Positions 8,049-16,122 of a DNA stretch of 35,956 nucleotides are shown piece after piece. The notes beneath the pieces were generated by a model. The model searched no databases. It had not been told where the DNA came from and saw only the letters and a program-made list of their open reading frames with translations. Within the stretch, counting starts at the first letter, position 1. Each line of letters begins with the position of its first letter. The stretch spans positions 1-35,956 of the forward strand of contig NZ_SMKH01000044.1 of assembly GCF_004348515.1 (NCBI RefSeq), given 5' to 3'. The stretch is from Actinomadura sp. KC345 (lineage in GTDB: Bacteria; Actinomycetota; Actinomycetes; Streptosporangiales; Streptosporangiaceae). The position numbers and the translations under genes are program-made.

Positions 8049-9518
8049 CTATGCGAGGAAGTTCTTCAGCTCGAACACGAGCTTCTGGATCTTCCCGGAG
8101 ATCACGGGCGTGCCGAGGTTCTTGAAGCGCTGCCGGAACCACGGCTCGACGATCTGGGTCCCGGAGCTGTTCACCGAGCCGACGGGGATGAACTTCACCC
8201 CGGACCTGTGCACCGCCTCGATGCCGGCGTACAGCGCCTGCGAACGGCCGAACTCGTAGAAGTCGGAGATCCACACCATCACCGTGTTGCGCGGATCGGT
8301 GATCTTCGGCCGGGCCATCTCCATCGCGACCGGGCCGTCGTTGCCGCCGCCGAGGTTCGTCCGCAGGAGCACCTCGAACGGGTCGTTCACCCACGGCGTC
8401 AGGTCGATCGCCCGCGTGTCGAAGGCGATCAGATGGACGTCCACCTTCGGCAGCCCCGCGAAGATGGACGCGAGGATCGTGCAGTTCACCATCGAGTCGA
8501 CCATCGACCCCGACTGGTCCACGACCACGATCATCTTCGCGGGGGTCGTGCGCTTGGCGGTGTGCCGGTAGAACAGCTTGTCCACGTAGAGGCGCTCGTC
8601 CTCCGGGCTCCAGTTCGTGAGGTTCTTCCAGATCGTCCGGTCGAGGTCGAGGTTGCGGAACACCCGCTTCGGCGGCACCGACCGGTCGACGGTGCCCGCG
8701 CTCGTCTGCTGGACCTGCGTCCGCAGCACCTCCGCGACCTCGTCGACGTACCTGCGGATCAGCGACTTGGCGTTCGCCAGCGCCACCCCCGACAGGTTCG
8801 CCTTGTCGCGCAGCAGCTGCTCGATCAGCGACATGCTCGGCGTCAGCCGGCTCGCCAGCTTCGGGTCGGCCAGCACCTCCCGCAGCCGCATCCGGCCGAC
8901 GAGATCGCCTTCCAGGCCCGCCAGGACGCCCTTCACCTCGCCCGCGCCCTCCTCGCCGAGCGCAGCCTTCAACCATCCGGCGTCCTTCTGCCAGGCTCCG
9001 AGCTGCCCCGCGGTCACACTGCCGCTCCCGGTCTGGAACGTGTTGAGCAGCAACTTCGAGATCAGCGCCGCCCGCCGCACCTCCTCCGACCCCGCACCGC
9101 CCGCCGTGTCACCGCCCGCCGTGTCACCGCCCGCCGTGTCACCGCCCGCCGTGTCACCGCCGGTGGCGGCCCCGTTCGCGGGGTCGCCGTCCGCCCTGTC
9201 GCTTCCCGTCGCGCCGGTCGGGGTGTCACCGTCCGTGGCGCTACCGCCGGTGGGGCCGGTGGGGTTCGCGAGGGCCTCGAACTCGGCGGCCAGGCCGGGG
9301 AAGCGCTGGACGAGGTTGTCCACCGAGACGCCCGGGTCGAGCAGCGCGGGCGGGAGGTCCAGGTCGTCGACGATGGCGACGCTCGCCGACTCCAGCGACG
9401 GGTGCTCCTCCGGATCGAACACGCGCGCCAACAGCCGCCAGTAAAGGAGCTGCCGCCTGTTCGCCTCGGCGCTCCGGAACCCGGTTCCCTGCATGTTCTG
9501 TGAGTCCTGGGTGGTCAT
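8049..9518 (-). CDS. VWA (von Willebrand A) domain protein, 489 aa
   Basis: C-terminal VWA domain with the MIDAS start VVVDQSGSM (Asp334, Ser336, Ser338). A Gly-rich loop, NLGGGNDG, stands where the MIDAS Thr normally sits, and WISDFYEFG gives the third metal-site Asp. The N-terminal 300 residues are helical, interrupted by a low-complexity Gly/Asp/Thr linker at about residues 88-146 that includes four AGGDT repeats. This resembles CoxE-like or ViaA-like partners of MoxR ATPases, in which the VWA domain presents or recruits a target. The start ATG 9518 overlaps the stop of the upstream gene (ATGA), indicating translational coupling; a longer frame to 9719 would run back into that gene and is rejected. 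The MoxR-like ATPase follows 70 bases downstream. Confidence 0.92.
   Translation of the reverse strand: MTTQDSQNMQGTGFRSAEANRRQLLYWRLLARVFDPEEHPSLESASVAIVDDLDLPPALLDPGVSVDNLVQRFPGLAAEFEALANPTGPTGGSATDGDTPTGATGSDRADGDPANGAATGGDTAGGDTAGGDTAGGDTAGGAGSEEVRRAALISKLLLNTFQTGSGSVTAGQLGAWQKDAGWLKAALGEEGAGEVKGVLAGLEGDLVGRMRLREVLADPKLASRLTPSMSLIEQLLRDKANLSGVALANAKSLIRRYVDEVAEVLRTQVQQTSAGTVDRSVPPKRVFRNLDLDRTIWKNLTNWSPEDERLYVDKLFYRHTAKRTTPAKMIVVVDQSGSMVDSMVNCTILASIFAGLPKVDVHLIAFDTRAIDLTPWVNDPFEVLLRTNLGGGNDGPVAMEMARPKITDPRNTVMVWISDFYEFGRSQALYAGIEAVHRSGVKFIPVGSVNSSGTQIVEPWFRQRFKNLGTPVISGKIQKLVFELKNFLA
9106..9162. repeat. 15-bp in-frame tandem repeat in the VWA gene
   Basis: The unit GTGTCACCGCCCGCC is present three times without mismatch from 9106 to 9150 and partly a fourth time. 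Read on the minus strand it encodes a repeated AGGDT pentapeptide in a Gly/Asp/Thr-rich linker of the VWA protein. The unit length is a multiple of three, so copy-number changes would keep the frame. Confidence 0.9.
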
Positions 9519-10891
9519 TTGCGCAGCAACCGTCCCGCCCGCTCGCGCAGCACCGCCACGGCGTCGCCCGCGCGTGCCTCCGCCTTGACGACCTTCGGGT
9601 CGGTGGGGCCGAGCGCCCAGTCGCCGTTGTGCGCCTCGACCGGCTTCTTCCTGACCGCCGCCTGGACGGCGAGGGGCTGCATCGTCCAGCGGCCGTCCCA
9701 TCTGACGAGTCCGATGCACGCGGACGACGCCGCCACGAGCTCGGACGTCAGCGGGCCGCTCGCCGGGAGCCGCTCCAGGTCGATCTCCAGGGTGTGGCCG
9801 TCCAGTTCGAGGTCCGTTCCGTCGACCGCGTAGCCCTCCAGCAGGACGGGCTCGGCGATCCGCACGGGATGGCGGTCCAGGGGCGGGACGGCCGGGGCGA
9901 GCGCCTCACCGAGCTGGACGCGGGCCGCGGCGAACGGGTCGGCGGTGTCGCCGGCCTTGGCCCGGCCGTCGTCCCACATGAGGTCCCCGCCGATGAGGGG
10001 CAGATCCTGGACGTCCAGGGTCCGCTTCTCGGCGAGTGCGCCGAGCAGGACGGGGTGGTCGCCGAGCAGCCGCCACACGGCCGGACCCACGATGGTGTCG
10101 ACCTTGGCCGAGCCGACGCTGATCCGCACCATCCGGGCTTGCCCGCCCGCAGACTCCAGCAGAGCGTGGACCTGCACCTGGACGGCCGTCGCGTGCTCAT
10201 GGACGTCCACCCCCAGGACGAGCAGCCGCCCCGACACGGTCTCGGCCGCGTGGCCGGGCGCGCCCGGCTGGGACAGCAGCATCCCGCGCGCCCACAGGTC
10301 GCCCCAGCGCCGCGCCGGCAGCCGCTCCATCGTCGCCACCGGGCACGACGCCCGGAGCTCGGCCGCCAGGCCGTCCAGCAGGACGCCCAGCCCCCGAAGC
10401 CGCGGCTCGGCCAGCACCGCCTCGATCGCCTGGTCGGACGCCGACACCAGGTCGTGGTCGACGCCGCGCCAGCCCGCGACGGCCACCTCGGCGAGCCACG
10501 ACCGGCACCCGCCGAGCAGGTTCGCGGCCTCGGCCGCGCCCGGCGCCGCGTCCTCCCACGCGCTCCGGGAGCGTCCGAGAGCCGCGTCGAGCCGTCCCGC
10601 CAGGGCGTCGTGGACGGCGCCGAACAGCGCGGTGCGCGCTCCCGCCAGCGTGACCAGATGCGTCTCCGCGACGGACCCGGCCGCGACCTTCTCGACCGCC
10701 TCCGCGACCGGGCCGTCCAGCGGCGACCCGGCCAGCGCCCCCGCGAGCGCGGTCAGCGCCGCGGCCTGCTCCTCCCCGAGCCGCCCGAACCCGTGCGCGA
10801 GCGCCTCGTCGAACCCGGCGACGATGCCGAGCGCCTCGTCCACCCCCGGCGGCGTTCCGCCGACCAGCTCACCGAGCTGCACCCCGAGCAT
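9515..10891 (-). CDS. Uncharacterised protein of the MoxR/VWA/SWIM module, 458 aa
   Basis: I do not recognise a catalytic motif. The protein is soluble, with a helical N-terminal half containing a WLAEVAVAGWRGVDHDLV stretch. The C-terminal half is beta-rich, with segments such as GRLLVLGVDVHEHATAVQVQ, DLELDGHTLEIDLERLP and SACIGLVRWDGRWTMQPLAV, and the tail is basic. ATG 10891 shares a base with the TGA of the SWIM-like gene (TGATG), and the stop overlaps the VWA start (ATGA), so it is translated between them. Similar proteins adjoin SWIM-domain genes in actinomycetes. I considered DUF5691 but cannot confirm it from motifs. Its likely role is a scaffold or substrate adaptor for the MoxR/VWA pair, by context only. 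Confidence 0.8.
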   Translation of the reverse strand: MLGVQLGELVGGTPPGVDEALGIVAGFDEALAHGFGRLGEEQAAALTALAGALAGSPLDGPVAEAVEKVAAGSVAETHLVTLAGARTALFGAVHDALAGRLDAALGRSRSAWEDAAPGAAEAANLLGGCRSWLAEVAVAGWRGVDHDLVSASDQAIEAVLAEPRLRGLGVLLDGLAAELRASCPVATMERLPARRWGDLWARGMLLSQPGAPGHAAETVSGRLLVLGVDVHEHATAVQVQVHALLESAGGQARMVRISVGSAKVDTIVGPAVWRLLGDHPVLLGALAEKRTLDVQDLPLIGGDLMWDDGRAKAGDTADPFAAARVQLGEALAPAVPPLDRHPVRIAEPVLLEGYAVDGTDLELDGHTLEIDLERLPASGPLTSELVAASSACIGLVRWDGRWTMQPLAVQAAVRKKPVEAHNGDWALGPTDPKVVKAEARAGDAVAVLRERAGRLLRK

Positions 10892-11385
10892 CAGCGCACC
10901 GCCCCCGTGGCCGGGAACCACTGCATCTCGACCAGCGGGGCCGTCGCCGGCGGCAGCTCCAGGTAGGCCAGGTGCCGGAGGAAGCGGCTGAACACCACGG
11001 CCGCCGGCGCCTGCTCCTTCCGCCCGTCCAGGGCGGCGAGAAGGCCACCGCCCTCGTCCACGTCGGCCTTCAGGTACCGGGCGACCCGCTCGACCCCGTA
11101 CTGCAGGACGGCCTCCTTGACGAGAGCTTGCAAGTGCTTGCACGGGTACGACCCCGACAGCCCGCCGCACGGCCGGTTGTTGTTGGTGCTGCAGCTGAAG
11201 CCGTGGGTACCGGACGCGATCGACGACACGTACACCCGCGCGATGTCCGAACCGCTCGACACGACCCCCTGCAACCGCCCGTCCGCCATCTCGACGAACG
11301 GGACCTTCGCCAGCTTGCGCGGCTGGACGGGCGGTACCACCCTCACCGCGCTCCGCCGCTCCCACGCGGCATTGCCCGCGTCCAA
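10891..11385 (-). CDS. SWIM-like zinc finger protein, 164 aa
   Basis: A short protein with a SWIM-like metal site: Cys65, Cys73 and a terminal Cys82-Lys-His84 (SYPCKHLQALV). The first half departs from the textbook CxC, reading FSCSTNNNRPCGG. SWIM domains bind DNA or proteins and occur in several bacterial ATPase-linked systems. The start is assigned to TTG 11385 because GGAGGTCAA immediately precedes it; no ATG or GTG nearby has such a site, and the frame upstream (to 11493) is of poor quality. It is the first gene of the five-gene module, 132 bases after the stop of the PQQ-repeat gene. The next gene starts on its stop codon. Metal binding is inferred. Confidence 0.82.
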   Translation of the reverse strand: MDAGNAAWERRSAVRVVPPVQPRKLAKVPFVEMADGRLQGVVSSGSDIARVYVSSIASGTHGFSCSTNNNRPCGGLSGSYPCKHLQALVKEAVLQYGVERVARYLKADVDEGGGLLAALDGRKEQAPAAVVFSRFLRHLAYLELPPATAPLVEMQWFPATGAVR

Positions 11386-11517
11386 TTGACCTCCAGCACC
11401 TCGGCACGGACGATCACGAACCCCGACCGGACCGGTCAGGCACGGCACAGCCTCGCAGCGCCCACCGACATTCCGCCGCCGTTCCGGAGACACCGCCCGT
11501 GCGCGGCGGAGTCCGCC

Positions 11518-14178
11518 TCATTCCCGGACGCGGTGGACGGTGAAGGTCGCCACCCCGCCGCCGAACCCGTGCATGATCTCGGACGAGCTCAGGACGGCGA
11601 AACCGCCGCCGATGGCCTGGGGCATGCCCGGCAGGTCGTCCGAGAGCAGCCGGCCGTCACCGTCGAACACGAGGAAGCGCCCCGCCTGGGCTCCGGGACC
11701 GATCGTCGCCGGGCGGTGGGCGGCGAACCAGTTCCCGAAGGCCGCGTAGCGGGTGAGGAACCCGGTCTCCAGCAGGTCCTGGATCTTCGTGGCGCCGTCG
11801 CGGGTCTGGATCGTCACCGCGCGCGCCGAAGCGCTCCCGCCCGGGGCGTCCGGGTTCGCTTCGCAGACGATCAGCGTGTCGCCGTCGCCGTCGCACCGGT
11901 CGAGGGGCACGTACGTCCGGGCCAGCTCGCGGCCCGTGGCCCGGTCGAGGACGGCCCCGCCGTCCGCGGTGCCGATGACGACCGTCTCGCCGCCCGCGTC
12001 GTGGAGCAGCCTCGGATCCCGGTACCGGTCGCCGAGCCGCCATTGGAGCCCGCCGTCCGACGCGCCGTAGGCGATGAGGTCGCGCCGCGCCCGGCCTTGC
12101 GGGCCGGGTTCGGCGGCGAGGACGAGGCCGCCGCCGGTGCTCTCGGGCGTCACCCCGCGCTTGCGCCACAGGTCCTTGCGGGACCCGGTCGCGTAGACGA
12201 CCGTCTCGTCCCCAGCGCCGCGCTCCGACACCCTGACGGCGAACGTCTCGCGGTCGGCCGCCTCCAGGGCCGCGTACCCGTTCCCGCTCGTGACCTGCTT
12301 CTTCCACCGGACGCTTCCGTCCTTGAGCGAGAGCGCCGCGACGCCTTCGACGCCGCCCGGGCCCCGGTACTCGACGAACGACAGCCACTCGCCGCCCATG
12401 TCCACGATGCGGGGACCACCCAGACCCGTGACGGGGGAGACGCCGACGAAGGTCGCCTCCGCGCCGCCGCCGAGCGACGCGCCGTCGCGGACGGACCACC
12501 GCACCTTCCCGTTCTCCACGTCCACGACCACCTGCTCGTCGCGGTCGTCGTCCTCGGCGTCCCGCCCGGTGAGGACGAGCGCGCCGCCGGCGAGGCGGAC
12601 GTCCTCGACCGTCGTCAGTCCCATGTCCCCGGCCGAGCCCGGCACCGTGCCGGACGCGGCCGCCGCGCTCGTCACCGCCGTCCACAGCGGCGTCGCGTCG
12701 ATCCCGGGCGGCTTCAGCACGGGCCTTGCCGAAGCGCTGGCCTCCGGCGGTTCCGCGCCGAACGCCGCGGCGTGGACGGCGAGCCCGCCGTCCGTGGACG
12801 ATCCCTTCCGGTCCACCCGGAACGCGACGGCCTTCTCCGACACCGCGGCGACCTCGCCGCGCGGCGCCGCGCCGATCCGGTTCCCCGCCCGGTCGACGGC
12901 GGCGCGCCGCAGGGGGCGGTCGCCGCCGGACGACGCGTGAACGAAGACCCGGTCCCGCCAGACCAGGCCGACCTGAGCCATCGAGTCCTCGTCGAACGGC
13001 GGCTTCTTCGTGATGAACGGGTCTTCGCCCGCACCGGGACGGACCGTCACGAGCCGCCCGTCGGCACCGGAGCACGCGATCAGCGTGCGCCCGTCGTCGG
13101 CGCAGTCCCAGAGCCGGTCGTTCTCCGTCGCGACTCCGTCCGAGCCGGTCTCGCCGTCCCGGGCGGTCTCGCGGCCCGTGGCGGCGTCGAGCAGTGCCGT
13201 CCGCCGGTCCTCGTACGTCCGGCCCGGTTTCCGCTCCCGCACGGTGACGGCGGCCGTCCCGCCGGCCACGGCGTCCAGATCGGAGCTCTCGAACGTGCCG
13301 TTCAGGTCCCAGCGCTTGGCGCCGGTCCTGACGTCGAGCGCGAAGACGTCGGAATTCTTGCGCGCTGCGTCCCATCGCGCGGGCGGAGGCCGGTCGCCGC
13401 GCGTCTCGCCGAGCACCAGGCCGCCCGCGAAGCGGTACGCCCAGCCGTCCTCGTTCCGCCACAGCTCGCCTCCGGTCGCCGGGTCCAGCGCCACGGTCCT
13501 CAGCTCGGTGGCCTCTTCCCCTTCCACACTGGCGAGGACGACCCGCGTGTCCGCCGCGAGGAGCCGCACCTTCTGCCCGCGGTCGTCGTCGCCCTTGTCG
13601 CCGGACTCGGGACGGATGAGCGCGTGCTTCCAGCGCACGGCGCCGTCCTTGCCGGACAGCGCCGCCACCCCGATCTCGGTCTCGTCTCCCCGGGAACCCT
13701 CCGAGTACTGGACGAGAACCGTCCAGTCGCCGCTGTCGTCGTCGCCGTCGCCGTACAGGAGCGGCTTGCCCGTGACGCCGCTCAGTTGCTCCGCCCGGGA
13801 CCCGTGGCCCTGATGGGCCTGGGCGCCGTCACCGCCCTTCAACGGGGAGCCGGCGTCCACGACCCAGCGCGGCGCCCCGGTCCGCACGTCGGCCGCGGCC
13901 AGCCTGGCCCCGCCGATGCCGCCGACGTCGCCGGCGACGACGGCGGCGGCGTCCCCGCGCAGCTCGGCCCCGGCGACCCGCACCATGCCGAGCTTCCGCT
14001 CGTCCCACATCGGCTTGCCGCTGAACGAGAGGGGTTCCGGCCGCTTCTCCCCGTCCGGCAGCGGATCGAGGTCCGGGCCCCCGGAGCCGCATGCCCTGAC
14101 CAGGACGACCACCATGGCCACCGCCACGAGGACGGCTCCGGCGGCGAGCGCGCGTGATCGGTTCGTCTCGGGCAGCAC
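11518..14178 (-). CDS. Membrane-anchored PQQ-repeat beta-propeller protein, 886 aa
   Basis: After a short basic N-terminus there is one hydrophobic segment (ALAAGAVLVAVAMVVVLV) followed by RACGSGG. This is either a signal anchor or a poor lipobox, with Arg at -2. The rest is extracytoplasmic and built of repeated blades in which a Trp motif such as GAPRWVVDAG, GAVRWKHA, GGELWRNEDG, GAKRWDLNG, GKVRWSVRDG or GSVRWKKQ alternates with strands like TRVVLASVEG. This is the pattern of PQQ-like/quinoprotein propellers, two of which may stand in tandem. GTG 14178 is chosen because GGAAGG lies eight bases upstream; the open frame continues back to 14781 but without membrane signal or good codon use. 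A broken paralogue lies at 3481-3965. It is probably a binding scaffold, not an enzyme. Confidence 0.85.
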   Translation of the reverse strand: MLPETNRSRALAAGAVLVAVAMVVVLVRACGSGGPDLDPLPDGEKRPEPLSFSGKPMWDERKLGMVRVAGAELRGDAAAVVAGDVGGIGGARLAAADVRTGAPRWVVDAGSPLKGGDGAQAHQGHGSRAEQLSGVTGKPLLYGDGDDDSGDWTVLVQYSEGSRGDETEIGVAALSGKDGAVRWKHALIRPESGDKGDDDRGQKVRLLAADTRVVLASVEGEEATELRTVALDPATGGELWRNEDGWAYRFAGGLVLGETRGDRPPPARWDAARKNSDVFALDVRTGAKRWDLNGTFESSDLDAVAGGTAAVTVRERKPGRTYEDRRTALLDAATGRETARDGETGSDGVATENDRLWDCADDGRTLIACSGADGRLVTVRPGAGEDPFITKKPPFDEDSMAQVGLVWRDRVFVHASSGGDRPLRRAAVDRAGNRIGAAPRGEVAAVSEKAVAFRVDRKGSSTDGGLAVHAAAFGAEPPEASASARPVLKPPGIDATPLWTAVTSAAAASGTVPGSAGDMGLTTVEDVRLAGGALVLTGRDAEDDDRDEQVVVDVENGKVRWSVRDGASLGGGAEATFVGVSPVTGLGGPRIVDMGGEWLSFVEYRGPGGVEGVAALSLKDGSVRWKKQVTSGNGYAALEAADRETFAVRVSERGAGDETVVYATGSRKDLWRKRGVTPESTGGGLVLAAEPGPQGRARRDLIAYGASDGGLQWRLGDRYRDPRLLHDAGGETVVIGTADGGAVLDRATGRELARTYVPLDRCDGDGDTLIVCEANPDAPGGSASARAVTIQTRDGATKIQDLLETGFLTRYAAFGNWFAAHRPATIGPGAQAGRFLVFDGDGRLLSDDLPGMPQAIGGGFAVLSSSEIMHGFGGGVATFTVHRVRE

Positions 14179-14265
14179 GACCGGAACCTTCCGCTGGACG
14201 GCACGGCGCGGCAGTATCCGCCGGCCGTGCGAACTGCGATGGCCGGAACGATCACCCGGTTCCCT

Positions 14266-14285
14266 CCGGATCCGGCCGGATCCGG
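14266..14285. promoter_or_regulatory. 20-bp perfect palindrome between divergent genes
   Basis: CCGGATCCGGCCGGATCCGG reads the same on both strands and lies in the 159-base gap between the PQQ-repeat gene (minus) and the maleylpyruvate isomerase-like gene (plus), about 40 bases before the likely -10 of the latter. The position suits an operator for a dimeric regulator. The sequence is made of a repeated GGATCCGGCC unit, so simple duplication is the alternative. Confidence 0.4.
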
Positions 14286-14337
14286 CCGGAGGAGGCGGTT
14301 CGGGCCGGCCGGCGACGCTCCGGGTAGCGTCGGGATC

Positions 14338-14976
14338 ATGCAGCCTCCCGCCGATGCCGTGACAGCGGACGATCTCGACCTGGCCGTTCGGCTCGCCGTC
14401 GCCGCCCTGCGTGAGACCCGGCCGGACGCCTGGGACGCCAAGGCCGGAACGCTCGAATGGGACTGCTGGGAGACCGTCGAGCATCTGGCCGACGACCTCT
14501 TCTCCTATGCCGCCCAGATGGGGCCGAGGACTCCGCCCATGGACGGTGAAGTGCCGTTCGTGTGGGAGAGCCGGAGACCCGGCGGCCCCAGGAACGCCGT
14601 GCACGCGGATCGGGAGGCCGGGCCCGCCGGGCTTCTGCAGGTGCTGGAGGCGTGTGGCGCGTTCCTCGTCGCGATGGTGCGCTGCACGCCTCCGGACGTA
14701 CGGGCCCACCACGTGTTCGGTGCGTCCGACCCCGAGGGGTTCGCCGCGATGGGCATCGTGGAGACCGTCGTCCACACCCATGACGTGGCGGAGGGGCTCG
14801 GCCTGCCCTGGGAGCCGCCCGCCGGCCTGTGCTCCCGCGTGCTCGGACGGCTGTTCCCGGACGCCCCGGCGGGAACGGAGCCGTGGCCGACGCTGCTCTG
14901 GGCCACCGGCCGCGCGGAACTCCCCGGACGCCCCCGCCTGACGTCCTGGCGCTGGGACGGCTCCGTCCGGGCATGA
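14338..14976 (+). CDS. Maleylpyruvate isomerase-like (DinB fold) protein, 212 aa
   Basis: Matches the mycothiol-dependent maleylpyruvate isomerase N-terminal/DinB-like fold: a four-helix bundle with a metal site. WDCWETVEHLADDLFSYA carries the first His, and MGIVETVVHTHDVAEGLGL carries the conserved His-Thr-His-Asp that completes the site. Members use mycothiol, the actinobacterial thiol, in isomerisation or conjugation reactions; many are of unknown substrate. The start is ATG 14338; TAGCGT lies seven bases upstream and there is no Shine-Dalgarno sequence, so the mRNA may be leaderless. It is transcribed away from the PQQ gene and converges on the siderophore operon, whose last stop is 22 bases away. 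In-frame sequence upstream to 14227 is intergenic in character. Confidence 0.8.
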   Translation: MQPPADAVTADDLDLAVRLAVAALRETRPDAWDAKAGTLEWDCWETVEHLADDLFSYAAQMGPRTPPMDGEVPFVWESRRPGGPRNAVHADREAGPAGLLQVLEACGAFLVAMVRCTPPDVRAHHVFGASDPEGFAAMGIVETVVHTHDVAEGLGLPWEPPAGLCSRVLGRLFPDAPAGTEPWPTLLWATGRAELPGRPRLTSWRWDGSVRA

Positions 14977-14997
14977 CCGCCGCCTGGCCCGCTGGCT

Positions 14998-16122
14998 TCA
15001 ACGCAGGTAGTGGAACGCCGGCTTCGGGTGCATGAGGAAGTCGTGGTGGGAGATGTTCCAGGCGTAGGCGCCGGCCATCGTGAACGCGATGATGTCGCCG
15101 GGGGACAGGCGCGGGACGAGGACGTCGCGGGCGAAGACGTCCTTGGGGGTGCAGAGTTGGCCCACCAGGGTGGCGCGGATCTCCGGGCCGTTCGCGGTGA
15201 GGGTTTCGAAGGGCTGGTCGTGGCCCTTCGTCACCGGGGTCCTCAAATGATGGGTGCCGCCGCGAAGGATCACATAGGTCTCACCGCGGGTGGTTTTCAC
15301 GTCCAGGACGTCGGTGACGTACCAGCCGTGATAAGCCGTCATGGCGCGACCCGGTTCGATGCGCAGTACGGGGTTCGCGGGGAGGCCCTTGCCGTAGCTT
15401 CGCCAGTCGAATCGGCTGTCCGGGGCGGTGTAGTCGACGGCCATGCCGCCGCCAATGTTGAGTTCGGGGTCCCTTACTCCGTGAGCGTCCAGCCAAGGGA
15501 GCGCCCAGTCTCTTGTCTGGGCGGCCAGATCGAGCATCGCCGGGGCGTCCAGGCCGGAGGCGAGGTGGACGTGAATGCCGCAGAGATCGAGGCCGGGTGT
15601 TCCGGCCAGGTGGCGGGCGCATTCGTCGAGGCCGGGCTCGTCCATGCCGAAGGGCCCGCTCATGGTGAGTGCGGCGTCCGGCGTCTTGAGCGGCAGGTTG
15701 GCCCTGAGGAGGATGTCGGCCGGTCCGGAAATGCGGGACAGTTCCCTGGGGCTCTCGACATGGATGCGGTCGACGCCGAGGTGCTGGGCCAGGGACAGTT
15801 CTTCGATGGTCTTGCCTGGGCCGCCGAACGCTATGCGAATGTCGGGAAGAGTTGCCCGGACGTGGGTGAGTTCACCGCCGGACGAGACTTCTATGCCGTC
15901 CACGTGCGGGGCCAAAGTGCGGAGTATCTCGGCGTCCGGGTTGGCCTTGGCGGCGTAGAACAGTTCCGTGCCGGGGAGGGCGGCGCGAATCTCGGCGGCG
16001 TGTGCCGCCAGCCCGCGGAGATCGTAGATGTAGGCCGGGTGGCTCGGAAGGCCGAGGGCGTATTCATGCAGGGTCGGTTCGTTCACGGCGGTCGGTTGGT
16101 TCATGGCGGCCGGTTCGTTCAT
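14998..16122 (-). CDS. PLP-dependent decarboxylase of siderophore synthesis (PvsE/SbnH-like), 374 aa
   Basis: Fold-type III PLP decarboxylase of the ornithine/diaminopimelate decarboxylase family. The PLP lysine is in FYAAKANPD (Lys59). The phosphate-binding Gly-rich motif is LNIGGGMAVDY, EPGRAMTAY forms the next active-site loop, LCTPKDVF holds the Cys given by the partner subunit, and AGAYAWNISHHDF the C-terminal Tyr. In non-ribosomal-peptide-independent siderophore routes such enzymes decarboxylate a citryl-amino acid intermediate (PvsE in vibrioferrin, SbnH in staphyloferrin B). ATG 16122 overlaps the stop of the synthetase gene (ATGA). The first 16 residues contain three Asn-Glu/Gln-Pro repeats, and ATG 16104 is a second possible start. 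Last gene of the iron-boxed operon. Confidence 0.9.
   Translation of the reverse strand: MNEPAAMNQPTAVNEPTLHEYALGLPSHPAYIYDLRGLAAHAAEIRAALPGTELFYAAKANPDAEILRTLAPHVDGIEVSSGGELTHVRATLPDIRIAFGGPGKTIEELSLAQHLGVDRIHVESPRELSRISGPADILLRANLPLKTPDAALTMSGPFGMDEPGLDECARHLAGTPGLDLCGIHVHLASGLDAPAMLDLAAQTRDWALPWLDAHGVRDPELNIGGGMAVDYTAPDSRFDWRSYGKGLPANPVLRIEPGRAMTAYHGWYVTDVLDVKTTRGETYVILRGGTHHLRTPVTKGHDQPFETLTANGPEIRATLVGQLCTPKDVFARDVLVPRLSPGDIIAFTMAGAYAWNISHHDFLMHPKPAFHYLR

Noticed and set aside
10972..14157. A plus-strand frame of over 1,000 codons opposite the PQQ-repeat gene
   Set aside because: Low-complexity antisense product; the minus strand has a clear propeller with a signal anchor.
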